Shown one piece after another: positions 42,926 through 51,362 of a stretch of 64,000 bases of DNA. The stretch's first letter is position 1; each line of letters opens with the position of its first letter. Below the pieces are notes generated by a model that had not been told where the DNA came from, did not search any database, and saw nothing but the letters and a program-made list of their open reading frames with translations. The DNA comes from Acidobacteriaceae bacterium (GTDB lineage Bacteria > Acidobacteriota > Terriglobia > Bryobacterales > Bryobacteraceae): NCBI GenBank assembly GCA_019233755.1, contig JAFAMD010000006.1:62001-126000 (forward strand), read 5' to 3'. The position numbers and the translations under genes are program-made.

Positions 42926-44176
42926 ATGGCAGTACGCAGAGTTGTTGTAACAGGAGTTGGCCTTCTCTGTTCGGTGGGCAGCGGAACCGAACCGGTGTGG
43001 GAGGCGATACGGGAAGGAAAGGCCGGGATCGGCCCGATCACGCAGTTTGATGCCTCCGATTTCGCCTGCCGGATCGCGGGCGAAGTCAAAGATTTCGACC
43101 CATTGCAGTACGTCGATAAAAAAGACGTAAAAAAGATGGGACGCTTCATCCAGTTTGCGATTGCAGCGAGCGATTTTGCGGTGCAGTCAGCCAAACTGGC
43201 GCCTCCAGCTTCCGAAGAAGATGCAGAACAGCGCGGTGTGTACATCGGCAGCGGCATCGGCGGATTCGAGGTGATCGAGCGGGAGCACAAGGTCCTTCTC
43301 GAGAGAGGTCCGAGCCGGATATCGCCGTTCTTCATTCCCTCCTGCATCGTGAACCTGGCCAGTGGTTACGTTTCGATCCGCTATAACGCGAAGGGACCGA
43401 ATTCAGCGACGGCCACCGCGTGCACCACCAGCGCGCACTCCATTGGTGATTCGTTCCGGCTGATCCAACACGGCGACGCCGACGTGATGATTTCGGGGGG
43501 AAGCGAAGCGTGCGTGACCCCGATGGGAATTGGCGGATTTGCTGCCATGCGCGCGCTTTCCACTCGCAACGATGAACCGCAGCGCGCGTCGCGGCCATGG
43601 GATAGCGAGCGCGATGGCTTCGTGGTGGGTGAAGGCTCCGGCATCGTGGTGCTTGAAGAACTGGAGCATGCGAGGCGGCGCGGCGCACCGATACTGGCCG
43701 AGATTGTCGGTTATGGAATGAGTGCGGATGCTCATCACATTACGGCGCCGCCGGACGACGGCGACGGCGGCTATCGCGTCATGCGCAACGCTCTGCGCGA
43801 TGCGGGCATCCAGCCGTCCGAAGTGCAATATGTAAATGCGCACGGCACGTCGACGGGCCTGGGCGACAGGGCCGAAACGCTTGCTATCAAGAAAGCGTTC
43901 GGCGAGCATGCGGCAAAACTGGCCGTGAGTTCCACAAAGTCAATGACCGGGCATCTGTTGGGCGGAGCGGGCGGCCTGGAGGCAGGCATTACCGTGCTGG
44001 CGATTCGCGACCAGATCGCGCCGCCGACGATTAACTACGAGCGCCCCGATCCGGACTGCGACCTCGATTACGTGCCTAATCGGGCGCGGCCCATGAAAAT
44101 CAACTACGCGCTTTCGAATAGCTTTGGATTTGGCGGCACGAACGGCTGCCTCATTTTCAAGCGCTATCAGGATTAA
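42926..44176 (+). CDS. fabF: 3-oxoacyl-ACP synthase II
   Basis: The 416-residue ketosynthase has the catalytic Cys in TACTTSAHSIG, the two His motifs VNAHGTSTGLGD and SMTGHLLGGAGG, and the C-terminal NSFGFGGTN. FabF elongates acyl-ACP with malonyl-ACP by decarboxylative condensation. Length and motif order are normal. With acpP directly upstream it forms the core of a fatty-acid operon. ATG start with only weak ribosome binding site. Confidence 0.97.
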   Translation: MAVRRVVVTGVGLLCSVGSGTEPVWEAIREGKAGIGPITQFDASDFACRIAGEVKDFDPLQYVDKKDVKKMGRFIQFAIAASDFAVQSAKLAPPASEEDAEQRGVYIGSGIGGFEVIEREHKVLLERGPSRISPFFIPSCIVNLASGYVSIRYNAKGPNSATATACTTSAHSIGDSFRLIQHGDADVMISGGSEACVTPMGIGGFAAMRALSTRNDEPQRASRPWDSERDGFVVGEGSGIVVLEELEHARRRGAPILAEIVGYGMSADAHHITAPPDDGDGGYRVMRNALRDAGIQPSEVQYVNAHGTSTGLGDRAETLAIKKAFGEHAAKLAVSSTKSMTGHLLGGAGGLEAGITVLAIRDQIAPPTINYERPDPDCDLDYVPNRARPMKINYALSNSFGFGGTNGCLIFKRYQD

Positions 44177-44180
44177 CCTG

Positions 44181-44248
44181 CGTCCGTCCGCGGACGAAAT
44201 TTCCCTACTTTGACCCTGGAGGCGTGCGGTCCTCAAGAAATCGCACGC
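44181..44248 (+). terminator. Two hairpins after fabF (weak terminator candidates)
   Basis: CGTCCG/CGGACG (44181-44186 with 44191-44196) is followed by AAATTT, and GCGTGCG/CGCACGC (44222-44228 with 44242-44248) has a 13-base loop. The runs of T are short, so either could be a weak terminator between fabF and etfB. Nothing else is seen in the 170-base gap. Confidence 0.35.
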
Positions 44249-44345
44249 TTCCCGAATTCGCGTCCGTCATACTGTTAAGAGAAACATTCAGCCGTCGCAG
44301 AATAGTACGGGTGCTTCGTGCTACCCGCCGACCGGCTATACACGC

Positions 44346-45116
44346 ATGAAAATCATCGTTTCCGTGAAGCAGGTCCCTGCACGGGACTCCGCGCTCCGCG
44401 TCAACAGCGCGGGCAAGTGGCTGGACGAATCCGATATCACGTACGAAATGAATGAACCGGACGCGTACGCCCTGGAAGAAGCGCTCCAGTTGAAAGAGAA
44501 GCTGGGCGGCGAAGTGGTGGTGTTGTGCGCCGGGCCACAGCGGGCGGGCCAGACCATCAGGGAAGCGCTCGCAAAGGGCGCCGATCGTGCGATTCACGTC
44601 GAGATGGACGAAGAGGGCCCGCTCGATGCTCTTGCCACGGCGCGGCTCCTGGCGAAGGCTGTGGCGCCGGAATCGCCGGAGCTCATCCTGACGGGATTGC
44701 AATCAGACGATCTCGGATACGGGCAGACCGGCGTAATTCTGGCGGAGCTGCTTGGGTACGCGCACGCCACGATCGTGATGGAAGTGGAGCCGCAAGGGAG
44801 CGCTGTGCGCGTGAAGCGCGAGCTCGAAGATGGCTGGTTTCAGAACGTGGTGCTGCCGCTGCCGGCGGTTCTCACGATCCAGTCGGGCATCAAGAAGCTG
44901 CGCTATGCAACGCTGATGGGCATCAAGAAAGCAAAGACTAAAGAAGTAAAAACACTTTCCGCCGGGCAGCTTGCTGCGGACACCAGCAGCACGACAGTGA
45001 TGGATCGGGTATACCTTCCGCAGCGCAGCAAGCAGACGCAAATACTCACAGGTGACGCGAAGCAGGTGGCGCATCAACTGGTAGAGAAGCTCAAATTCGA
45101 GGCACGGGTGCTATGA
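44346..45116 (+). CDS. etfB: Electron transfer flavoprotein beta subunit
   Basis: The 256-residue protein has the EtfB pattern: MKIIVSVKQVPA at the start, MNEPDAYALEEALQLKE, and the QSDDLGYGQTGVILAELLG segment, ending in VAHQLVEKLKFEARVL. With EtfA it forms an FAD-bearing heterodimer that passes electrons from acyl-CoA dehydrogenases to the quinone pool. It overlaps etfA by ATGA. It starts 170 bases after fabF, with two weak hairpins between. Confidence 0.96.
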   Translation: MKIIVSVKQVPARDSALRVNSAGKWLDESDITYEMNEPDAYALEEALQLKEKLGGEVVVLCAGPQRAGQTIREALAKGADRAIHVEMDEEGPLDALATARLLAKAVAPESPELILTGLQSDDLGYGQTGVILAELLGYAHATIVMEVEPQGSAVRVKRELEDGWFQNVVLPLPAVLTIQSGIKKLRYATLMGIKKAKTKEVKTLSAGQLAADTSSTTVMDRVYLPQRSKQTQILTGDAKQVAHQLVEKLKFEARVL

Positions 45117-46087
45117 GCGTCCTGGTCATCCTCGAGGAGCGCGGCGGCAAGTGGAATCGCCTTTCTTTCGAAGCGCTCGCAGCGGGCGAAAGAATCGCGG
45201 GAGCGCTCGGCGCGCCGTTACAAGCAGCAGTGATCGGCGCCGGCATTGAGAAACTGGCGAATGAGGCGGCGACCTACAAAATTGCAAAAATCTTTGCCGT
45301 GGAGCATGATCTGCTCGCGCGATACACGCCGGATGGTCACACCGCAGCGCTGGAGCAACTGATCAAGGCGCAGCAACCGAAGGTGGTCGTGTTTCCTCAC
45401 ACCTACCAGGTGCGCGACTTCGGTCCCAAGTTGTCCACTCGTTTCGGCAAGGCGCTAATCAGCGATGTGGTGGATATAAAAACCGCCGGGGGCCAGGTCA
45501 CTTTCATCCGCCAGCTTTTCCAGGGCAAGCTGAATTCGGATGTTCGTGCGGCGGGCGAGCCGGAATTCGTCTCCATTCAAGCCGGGGCATTCCGCGCGGC
45601 CGAGCCCGGCGGCGAGGCCGCGCCCGTCGAGAAGGTCGCGGCAGAGCTCGAGCCTTCACAGATCCGCACCAAGCCTGAAGAACCTTTTCGAGAAGCACAG
45701 CGCTCGGTAGATCTCAGTGCCGCCGACATCATTGTCTCGGTGGGGCGCGGCATCAAAGAAAAAGAGAATCTGCCGGTAGTGGAACAGTTGGCGTCAGTGC
45801 TCGGAGCGGAGCTCGCGGCTTCGCGCCCGATCTGCGACAACGGGTGGCTGCCCATGGAGCGGCAGGTTGGGAGCTCAGGCCAAACGGTTTCACCGAAAGT
45901 ATATTTCGCCATCGGCATTTCAGGTGCGATTCAGCATCTGGTCGGCATGAAGGGCTCGAAGACAATAGTCGCGATCAACAAAGATGAGAACGCGCCTATC
46001 TTCGAGGCCGCCGATTACGGCGTGGTGGGCGATCTTTTCGAGATTGTTCCCGCGATCGTAGAAGAAATCAGGAAAGCGAAAGCATAG
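45113..46087 (+). CDS. etfA: Electron transfer flavoprotein alpha subunit
   Basis: The 324-residue protein has the alpha-subunit FAD domain motifs: VVSVGRGIKEKENL near residue 208, AELAASRPICDNGWLP, GSSGQTVSPKVYFAIGISGAIQHLVGMK and VAINKDENAPIFEAADYGVVGDLFEIVP. It binds FAD and pairs with EtfB. The start overlaps etfB by 4 bases. A PPIase lipoprotein starts 6 bases downstream, so the three may be co-transcribed. Confidence 0.96.
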   Translation: MSVLVILEERGGKWNRLSFEALAAGERIAGALGAPLQAAVIGAGIEKLANEAATYKIAKIFAVEHDLLARYTPDGHTAALEQLIKAQQPKVVVFPHTYQVRDFGPKLSTRFGKALISDVVDIKTAGGQVTFIRQLFQGKLNSDVRAAGEPEFVSIQAGAFRAAEPGGEAAPVEKVAAELEPSQIRTKPEEPFREAQRSVDLSAADIIVSVGRGIKEKENLPVVEQLASVLGAELAASRPICDNGWLPMERQVGSSGQTVSPKVYFAIGISGAIQHLVGMKGSKTIVAINKDENAPIFEAADYGVVGDLFEIVPAIVEEIRKAKA

Positions 46088-46093
46088 CGTTTG

Positions 46094-47137
46094 ATGAGAA
46101 GTTGCCCGAAATGGATCAGCCGTTGCGCTACCGGTGTGGCCGTCTGCGCCACGCTGACAATGCTTGCGAGTTGCAATCATCCTGTCTCGCGTGATGTGGC
46201 CGCGACCGTGAACGGCCGGCCAGTCACCTATGCGGAGCTGGACCGCACCATTGCGGCGCAGTTCCCCAACGCGCCCCTGAAGCCCAGGTCGGATCAGACC
46301 ATCCAGCTACGCCTGGAGACCTTGCGCGCCCTTATCGACAACGAGATCATGCTGCAGCGCGCCGAAAAGGAAGGCCTGCTTGCATCCGACGCCGACGTGG
46401 AGGCAAAGTTCAACGAACTGAAAGCTCCCTACACACAGGAAGAGTTCCAGAAGCTGCTCGAACAGCGCAAGATGACAGTAGCGGACCTGAAGGCGCAAAT
46501 CCGGCGCGAACTCAGCGTGCAGAAACTGTTCAACAAGGAGATCGGATCGCACATTACTATTTCCGATGCCGATGTTGCAGCTTTCTATAAGGCGAACAAA
46601 GCCAGCTTTAATCTGCCCGAGGAAAAAATCCGGCTGGCGCAGATTCTGGTAACTTCGGCGGCCGACAGCACGGTGAACAACCTGAAGAACGACAAGGCGC
46701 AGAACGATCAGCAGGCGCGCAACAAGATTCAGATGCTCGATATGCGCGTGCGCCAGGGTGAAGATTTCGGCCAGTTGGCGCAAAACTACTCGGAGGATCA
46801 GTTCGCAGCCAACGGCGGCGATGTCGGTTTCGTGCCGTTGTCCGCTCTCGACAAAGCCAATCCCGAAATCCGCAAGGTCGTTATGGACATGACTCCGGGC
46901 CAGGTCTCGCCAGTGCTGCACACGCCTGAAGGCTATCGCATTATCAAGCTGATTTCGAAAGAACCGGCCGGCCAGCGCGAATTGAGCGATCCGCGCGTGC
47001 AGGAAGAGATCCGGCAGGGACTGTTCCAGGCGAAAGAGCAGATGTTGCGCTCCGCTTTTTATGAGGTTGCGCGCAGTGAAGCAAAAGTCGTGAACTACTA
47101 CGCCGAATCGGTGCTCGCCAGCCGTGATAAGGGCTGA
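46094..47137 (+). CDS. Peptidyl-prolyl isomerase lipoprotein of the SurA/PpiC type
   Basis: The 347-residue protein starts with a lipoprotein signal (LASC, Cys near residue 27). A SurA-N-like domain follows (VNGRPVTYAELDRTIAAQF, LRALIDNEIMLQRAEKEGL), and then a rotamase domain of parvulin type (KIRLAQILVTS, GEDFGQLAQNYSED, ANGGDVGFVPLS, GQVSPVLHTPEGYRIIKL). It should help fold outer-membrane or secreted proteins. ATG 46094 is preferred to the TTG 3 bases before. It is coupled closely to etfA, but a common function is not obvious. Confidence 0.9.
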   Translation: MRSCPKWISRCATGVAVCATLTMLASCNHPVSRDVAATVNGRPVTYAELDRTIAAQFPNAPLKPRSDQTIQLRLETLRALIDNEIMLQRAEKEGLLASDADVEAKFNELKAPYTQEEFQKLLEQRKMTVADLKAQIRRELSVQKLFNKEIGSHITISDADVAAFYKANKASFNLPEEKIRLAQILVTSAADSTVNNLKNDKAQNDQQARNKIQMLDMRVRQGEDFGQLAQNYSEDQFAANGGDVGFVPLSALDKANPEIRKVVMDMTPGQVSPVLHTPEGYRIIKLISKEPAGQRELSDPRVQEEIRQGLFQAKEQMLRSAFYEVARSEAKVVNYYAESVLASRDKG

Positions 47138-47162
47138 GCCCGTTTTGTCAGGACGCGCCGGC

Positions 47163-49445
47163 TTAGCGGGTCTGGAGTGGTGCGTGTTCTGCCGCTGGAA
47201 TTGACACCCGGCGCCCCATCCGGAAATGGATAAGACCCGCATTCTTGGCCAGTAGCAGGAACACTGCGCCGAGAGAAAGAGTCGCGAGTATGAGCTCCCC
47301 ATATTCGAGGCCGCGCGGTGTCAGTTCATCCTCAAATAGCGGATCGTATCGAAATATGAAATACGCCAAGAAGTTCAGCAAAATCTGCAAAGCCCCAAGT
47401 ACGGTTGCGAGCGCCGGCGAGACAGACCATAAGGCCAGAAGGCACGCGGCGAAAGCAAAGATCACCGTCGCATAGCTTCCCTGATGAATAACGGTGCTGC
47501 CCGGCATAAACATCAGCAGGCACCAGACCGCCAGTGTTAATGCGACATAGGCTGAAAGTGCTGTAGCCAGGCGCCAATTCGTTGATCTGTGCCGCCTGCT
47601 CAAGCCTATGACGAGAGCGGCGAAACCAGGCGCCAGGAATCCAAGGTCAGCGAGAAACTGAAAGAAAAATATATTTCTCAGGTTCTTAGCTGCCCGGACG
47701 CGCTGCTCGGAGCCGGTAACAAGAGCCGCTGCGTTACGTACCCCCTCCCCTTCGTTCATTGTCATAGCGACAAGGTTGTGCCTCTTATTCTCGAGGAAAT
47801 TCCTCAACCCCAGGTCTTGATAGGCGGTTAGTATCACCCGTGAGAAAGGGCGCGAATCGATTTGTGCGACGCCTGCGAGTTGCAACTTCAGCAGCCGGTC
47901 GCCCGGTGGGTCATACAACTTCTGATAGAGCAGCCAGGGCAGATAGACCAGAAAACCAGCGAGCGCGATGAGAGCCAGCGGCTTCCATGGCAGCCGCTTG
48001 CGCATTAGTGCAGCAGTAAGCGCCAGCCCGATCAAGGCGAAGAAACTGGTGCCGTGCGACAGAACGGCAAAGGCAATTGAGCCGCCCGCAATCAGGGACA
48101 GTGTAATACTGCACTCCAGCCGTTTTCGCAACTTGTCTTGCAGAATAACCGCCGCGATGGGGATTACATACGCACCCGCAAGCAGCTTAGGCCAGACGTA
48201 AAACGTGTTCACAAAGACGAATCCGGAAAGGATCGTAACGGCCAGAATAGTGGACATCAGCCGCCGGTCTATATCGAAGCTGACAAGCAACAGCCACATG
48301 GCCGGGATCCACAGGCTCTGGGCCAGCGCGCCGACAATCTCGTAGCCAAGCTCGCGCGGCTGGGGCAGAAAGGGATATTGCGACAGTGCGATGCCGGTCT
48401 GAAGCGGGGGCCGGTCGCTGGTGAGCCAGTCTGCACTGATTGGCCGGGGAATGCGCTGATAGCGTATGCCCTCGGCAAACGTGAAAGGGAGCGCATTGTC
48501 GGCCGGAAGCGGATGGGTGAACCGGATACCGGGCGTTTCCAGCGCATCGCGCGTGCCGCCATACAAATAACCAGATGTCAATATGAGCAGCGAGGCGGCA
48601 AACATGAGCGCTGCCGGCACTAACAGCGATCGCAGTGCTTGCCGGCCGCCGACATCCAGCTTGCTTCTAATCCAGATCAGGCATGCAGCAGCGAGCAGCG
48701 GCAGAAGAAAACTCACCAGGTGGCCGGCGCGCGGTGAAAGGAACCAGAGCCAGAAAGCAACATAGCCCGCCGCCGCCACGGCAACAAGGCCCGCCAGACC
48801 GGCAAAGATGGTTTCACGGCTCACTTTCCACGCCACGAGCGAAGCCGCAGCGAAGAACACCAGCATCAGCAGGACAAAGTGCGTGACGGTCCTGCCGAGA
48901 AGAACTACTGCGTTGCGCCATCGAAAGCGATCAGAATTGGGCACCGGCTCGCTGAATCCCAACCAGCAGCCGGGCCCGGTTCCGTCATCCTTCGCGATAA
49001 GCCGGACCGGTTTGCCAACCCACGAGGCAGGCAGCGTGAACTCAAAGCCTAGCCACTGGCTTCGCGGAATCTTCCGCACAACGAAGGGCAGCTTCTTGCC
49101 GTCTACCAGGTTCTCTAATTCCAGACTTTGATGCCACGCCGACGGATAGCCCGAAACATAAAGCGAAATGATCCCCGGAGCCGTGAATGGCGTCGTGGTC
49201 GCCTGACCGGTAGCGCGGTCCCCCGCCTGGCAATAAGATCCCCAGGTACGCAGGTCTGCCGGACGGCCCTCAGGCCACACGGGCTTATACACGCCGTCCG
49301 GACAGAAGACATCATTCGTTGCGAGCGATACGTGCTCAGCGCCCGACGCAGCACCCAGGCTGCCGCTGAGCACAAAGACCGCAGCGGACAGGATTAATGC
49401 GCGAACACTCAAACACAGGATCAAGGATGCTTGGTTTTGGGACAA
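47163..49445 (-). CDS. Large integral membrane protein of unknown function
   Basis: The 760-residue protein has a signal-like N-terminus, an extracytoplasmic beta-rich region to about residue 180, and about twelve hydrophobic helices after it (from about 190 to 740). Charge-poor helices and long loops resemble membrane glycosyltransferase-like (GT-C) proteins, but I see no DxD or other catalytic signature, so the class is only a guess. The start is TTG with GAGAAAG upstream. It stands alone, convergent with the PpiC gene at its 3' end. Confidence 0.75.
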   Translation of the reverse strand: MSQNQASLILCLSVRALILSAAVFVLSGSLGAASGAEHVSLATNDVFCPDGVYKPVWPEGRPADLRTWGSYCQAGDRATGQATTTPFTAPGIISLYVSGYPSAWHQSLELENLVDGKKLPFVVRKIPRSQWLGFEFTLPASWVGKPVRLIAKDDGTGPGCWLGFSEPVPNSDRFRWRNAVVLLGRTVTHFVLLMLVFFAAASLVAWKVSRETIFAGLAGLVAVAAAGYVAFWLWFLSPRAGHLVSFLLPLLAAACLIWIRSKLDVGGRQALRSLLVPAALMFAASLLILTSGYLYGGTRDALETPGIRFTHPLPADNALPFTFAEGIRYQRIPRPISADWLTSDRPPLQTGIALSQYPFLPQPRELGYEIVGALAQSLWIPAMWLLLVSFDIDRRLMSTILAVTILSGFVFVNTFYVWPKLLAGAYVIPIAAVILQDKLRKRLECSITLSLIAGGSIAFAVLSHGTSFFALIGLALTAALMRKRLPWKPLALIALAGFLVYLPWLLYQKLYDPPGDRLLKLQLAGVAQIDSRPFSRVILTAYQDLGLRNFLENKRHNLVAMTMNEGEGVRNAAALVTGSEQRVRAAKNLRNIFFFQFLADLGFLAPGFAALVIGLSRRHRSTNWRLATALSAYVALTLAVWCLLMFMPGSTVIHQGSYATVIFAFAACLLALWSVSPALATVLGALQILLNFLAYFIFRYDPLFEDELTPRGLEYGELILATLSLGAVFLLLAKNAGLIHFRMGRRVSIPAAEHAPLQTR

Positions 49446-49554
49446 GATTTACTTTCTCACGCCGATCTTTATTTTTCACAACAAAACGCTAGCTGGGGCA
49501 TGGCGATACTGGTACTATGGACAGCTAGATTCCTGGATCTTTGCTATCGAACCC

Positions 49555-49818
49555 ATGGCGGAACTGAGACAATCAATCAGAATCGCTCGCTTGCCGTTTG
49601 CCTCCACACTTCTCGGCATAGCTCTTTTGTGTGTGCCCTCGCGCGCGGCCAGTGCCCAACCTTTCATAGAAGGCGCCGCCTCAAACCGGAACGCAGTGCC
49701 GGATCAGCACCATCCGCCTTCGCACGGAACGGGAAGTTATACATTCCCGCTCTGGATCGCAGGTTTGGTCGCTATGTTTTTCGGCACACGCGCAGGCACC
49801 TCGAAAGCGCGACAGTAA
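49555..49818 (+). CDS. Small membrane/secreted protein, doubtful
   Basis: The 87-residue frame has a signal-like N-terminus (IARLPFASTLLGIALLC, cleavage near ASAQ), a short polar part and a second hydrophobic segment near the C-terminus (PLWIAGLVAMFFG) followed by basic residues. That layout fits a small membrane-tethered protein. No ribosome binding site is clear and no family is recognised, so it could be a chance frame. Confidence 0.4.
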   Translation: MAELRQSIRIARLPFASTLLGIALLCVPSRAASAQPFIEGAASNRNAVPDQHHPPSHGTGSYTFPLWIAGLVAMFFGTRAGTSKARQ

Positions 49819-49830
49819 GCTTATAGCCGA

Positions 49831-49862
49831 AGTCCAGCCGGAGAATAGTCCAGCCGGAGAAT
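49831..49862. repeat. Perfect 16-base tandem duplication
   Basis: The unit AGTCCAGCCGGAGAAT occurs twice in direct succession (49831-49846 and 49847-49862). A little downstream (49916-49927) AAGT repeats occur. The 296-base gap 49819-50113 shows no gene. It may be promoter region for the repeat-protein gene, but I find no convincing promoter. Confidence 0.7.
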
Positions 49863-50113
49863 GGTCCTGCGGATCACAGATAAAAGCAATCGCCGTTCGC
49901 AATGAAGTGATGCTGTAAGTAAGTAAGTGCTGTTGCGGGCATACATCAGGCTCCTTTCGTTGAAGCAAGCGCATTCCCTTGTTGATACTAGGAATAATAG
50001 TCGGTTTCCGGTATATCTTCCAGTTTCATAAGTCCTAATCTCAGGGGTACTTTTCAGTTGGAAGTTCTAGCACCCGATGTCGTGGGTACTGCCAGGTGAA
50101 GGGAGGAATCGTT

Positions 50114-51280
50114 TTGTCTCTCGCAAAAAGCTCCAAAGTCTTGCTGTTCACGCTTGTTTTATTCATCGCGGTTCCATGTGCTCGTTCTCAAAGTTCCGCG
50201 CTTAGCAGTTTGTATTTCAATTCTGCAGATCATGTCTATTACGTCGACTCCACTCAGCATGTCAACCAACTGCTCTGGACCGGGACGCGATGGGTTAACA
50301 ATGACCTGACGGCGGATTCCGGAAGCACCACTTTAGCTGCCGTTGGAAGCGCTCTTACCACGCTTTATTTCAACGGCTCCGACCATGTGTATTTTTTCGA
50401 TACGAATGGAAACGTTAATCAACTCCTTTGGACAGGCTCTGCCTGGGTTGACAATAATCTCACGGCGGATTCCGGATCGACCCATATAGCTGCGACGGGA
50501 GCCGGGATCACCAGCCTGTACTTCAGTACGGGAGATCGTGTTTACTACATCGACACTAATCAACACGTCAACGTGATGGGGTGGACAGGGGCGGCGTGGC
50601 GTGATATCGATTTGACAGCGCTTGCCAGAGTACCTGCGTTGGCCGCGCCGAAGAGCGCCCTTAGCAGCCTGTATTTCGGTGGTACCGATCACATCTACTA
50701 CATCGACGTCAATGGAAACGTCAATCAACTGCTTACCGTCGGCCTGAGCTATGTGAACAACAATCTGACGGCGGATTCCGGCACAAGCGTAGTAGCGGAA
50801 ACGACCAGCGGTCTCTCCAGCCTGTACTTTAATGGCGCAGACCACGTCTATTACGTCGATACGAATCAGAACGTCGATCAATTGCTATGGACCGGCGCGG
50901 CCTGGGTGAACAATAATCTGACGGCGGATTCCGGAACAAGCACCATAGCCTGGATGGGGAGCGCCATTACCAGCCTGTACTTCAACGGCGCAGACCACGT
51001 CTACTATCTCGGCTCGAATCAAGACATCAATCAACTGTTTTGGGACGGCGCAGCCTGGGTCGACAATAATCTGACGGCAGATTCCGGATCAAGCGCTCTA
51101 GGGCTAGGCACGACCGGGCTCACCAGCCTTTACTTTGTCGGCGCAGACCACGTCTATTACGTCGATACCAATCACAACGTCAATCAACTGCTGTGGACAG
51201 GCGCTGCCTGGGTAAACAATAACCTGACCGCAGATTCCGGCACCAGCACTGTAACCGATCTGCAACCTGTTCCGTTTTAG
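50114..51280 (+). CDS. Secreted protein of seven 51-residue repeats (probable beta-propeller)
   Basis: The 388-residue protein has a signal peptide (cleavage near CARSQ) and then seven repeats of exactly 51 residues, almost to its end. The repeat consensus is S-x-L-SSLYFNGADHVYYVDTN-x-NVNQLLWTGAAWV-NNLTADSG in outline. The short LYF..DHVYY..D strand pairs and W-T-G turn resemble fucose-lectin/tachylectin-like propeller blades, and seven blades is a common number. Repeat 3 and the middle of repeat 4 deviate most. The start TTG 50114 has AAGGGAGG 7 bases upstream; GTG 50096 is less likely. It could bind sugars at the cell surface (inference). Confidence 0.85.
   Translation: MSLAKSSKVLLFTLVLFIAVPCARSQSSALSSLYFNSADHVYYVDSTQHVNQLLWTGTRWVNNDLTADSGSTTLAAVGSALTTLYFNGSDHVYFFDTNGNVNQLLWTGSAWVDNNLTADSGSTHIAATGAGITSLYFSTGDRVYYIDTNQHVNVMGWTGAAWRDIDLTALARVPALAAPKSALSSLYFGGTDHIYYIDVNGNVNQLLTVGLSYVNNNLTADSGTSVVAETTSGLSSLYFNGADHVYYVDTNQNVDQLLWTGAAWVNNNLTADSGTSTIAWMGSAITSLYFNGADHVYYLGSNQDINQLFWDGAAWVDNNLTADSGSSALGLGTTGLTSLYFVGADHVYYVDTNHNVNQLLWTGAAWVNNNLTADSGTSTVTDLQPVPF
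50195..51265 (+). repeat. Seven tandem 153-base coding repeats
   Basis: Seven units of exactly 153 bases (51 codons) fill the interval without insertions or deletions. Blocks such as AATCTGACGGCGGATTCCGG recur in several units. The constant length and high identity point to recent amplification or gene conversion, with selection for complete blades. Confidence 0.9.
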
Positions 51281-51362
51281 CTGCACTTCCGCTCACTCTG
51301 AGACTACGTGTTGGCGCCGCATCAGTGGAGGTTCTTTCACTCCGGCGCCAACCGCATCGCGA

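Noticed and set aside
50195..51265. Regular repeats that might be taken for a CRISPR array
   Set aside because: The units are 153 bases, keep one reading frame, and encode protein repeats behind a signal peptide. There are no short repeats with unique spacers and no cas genes.
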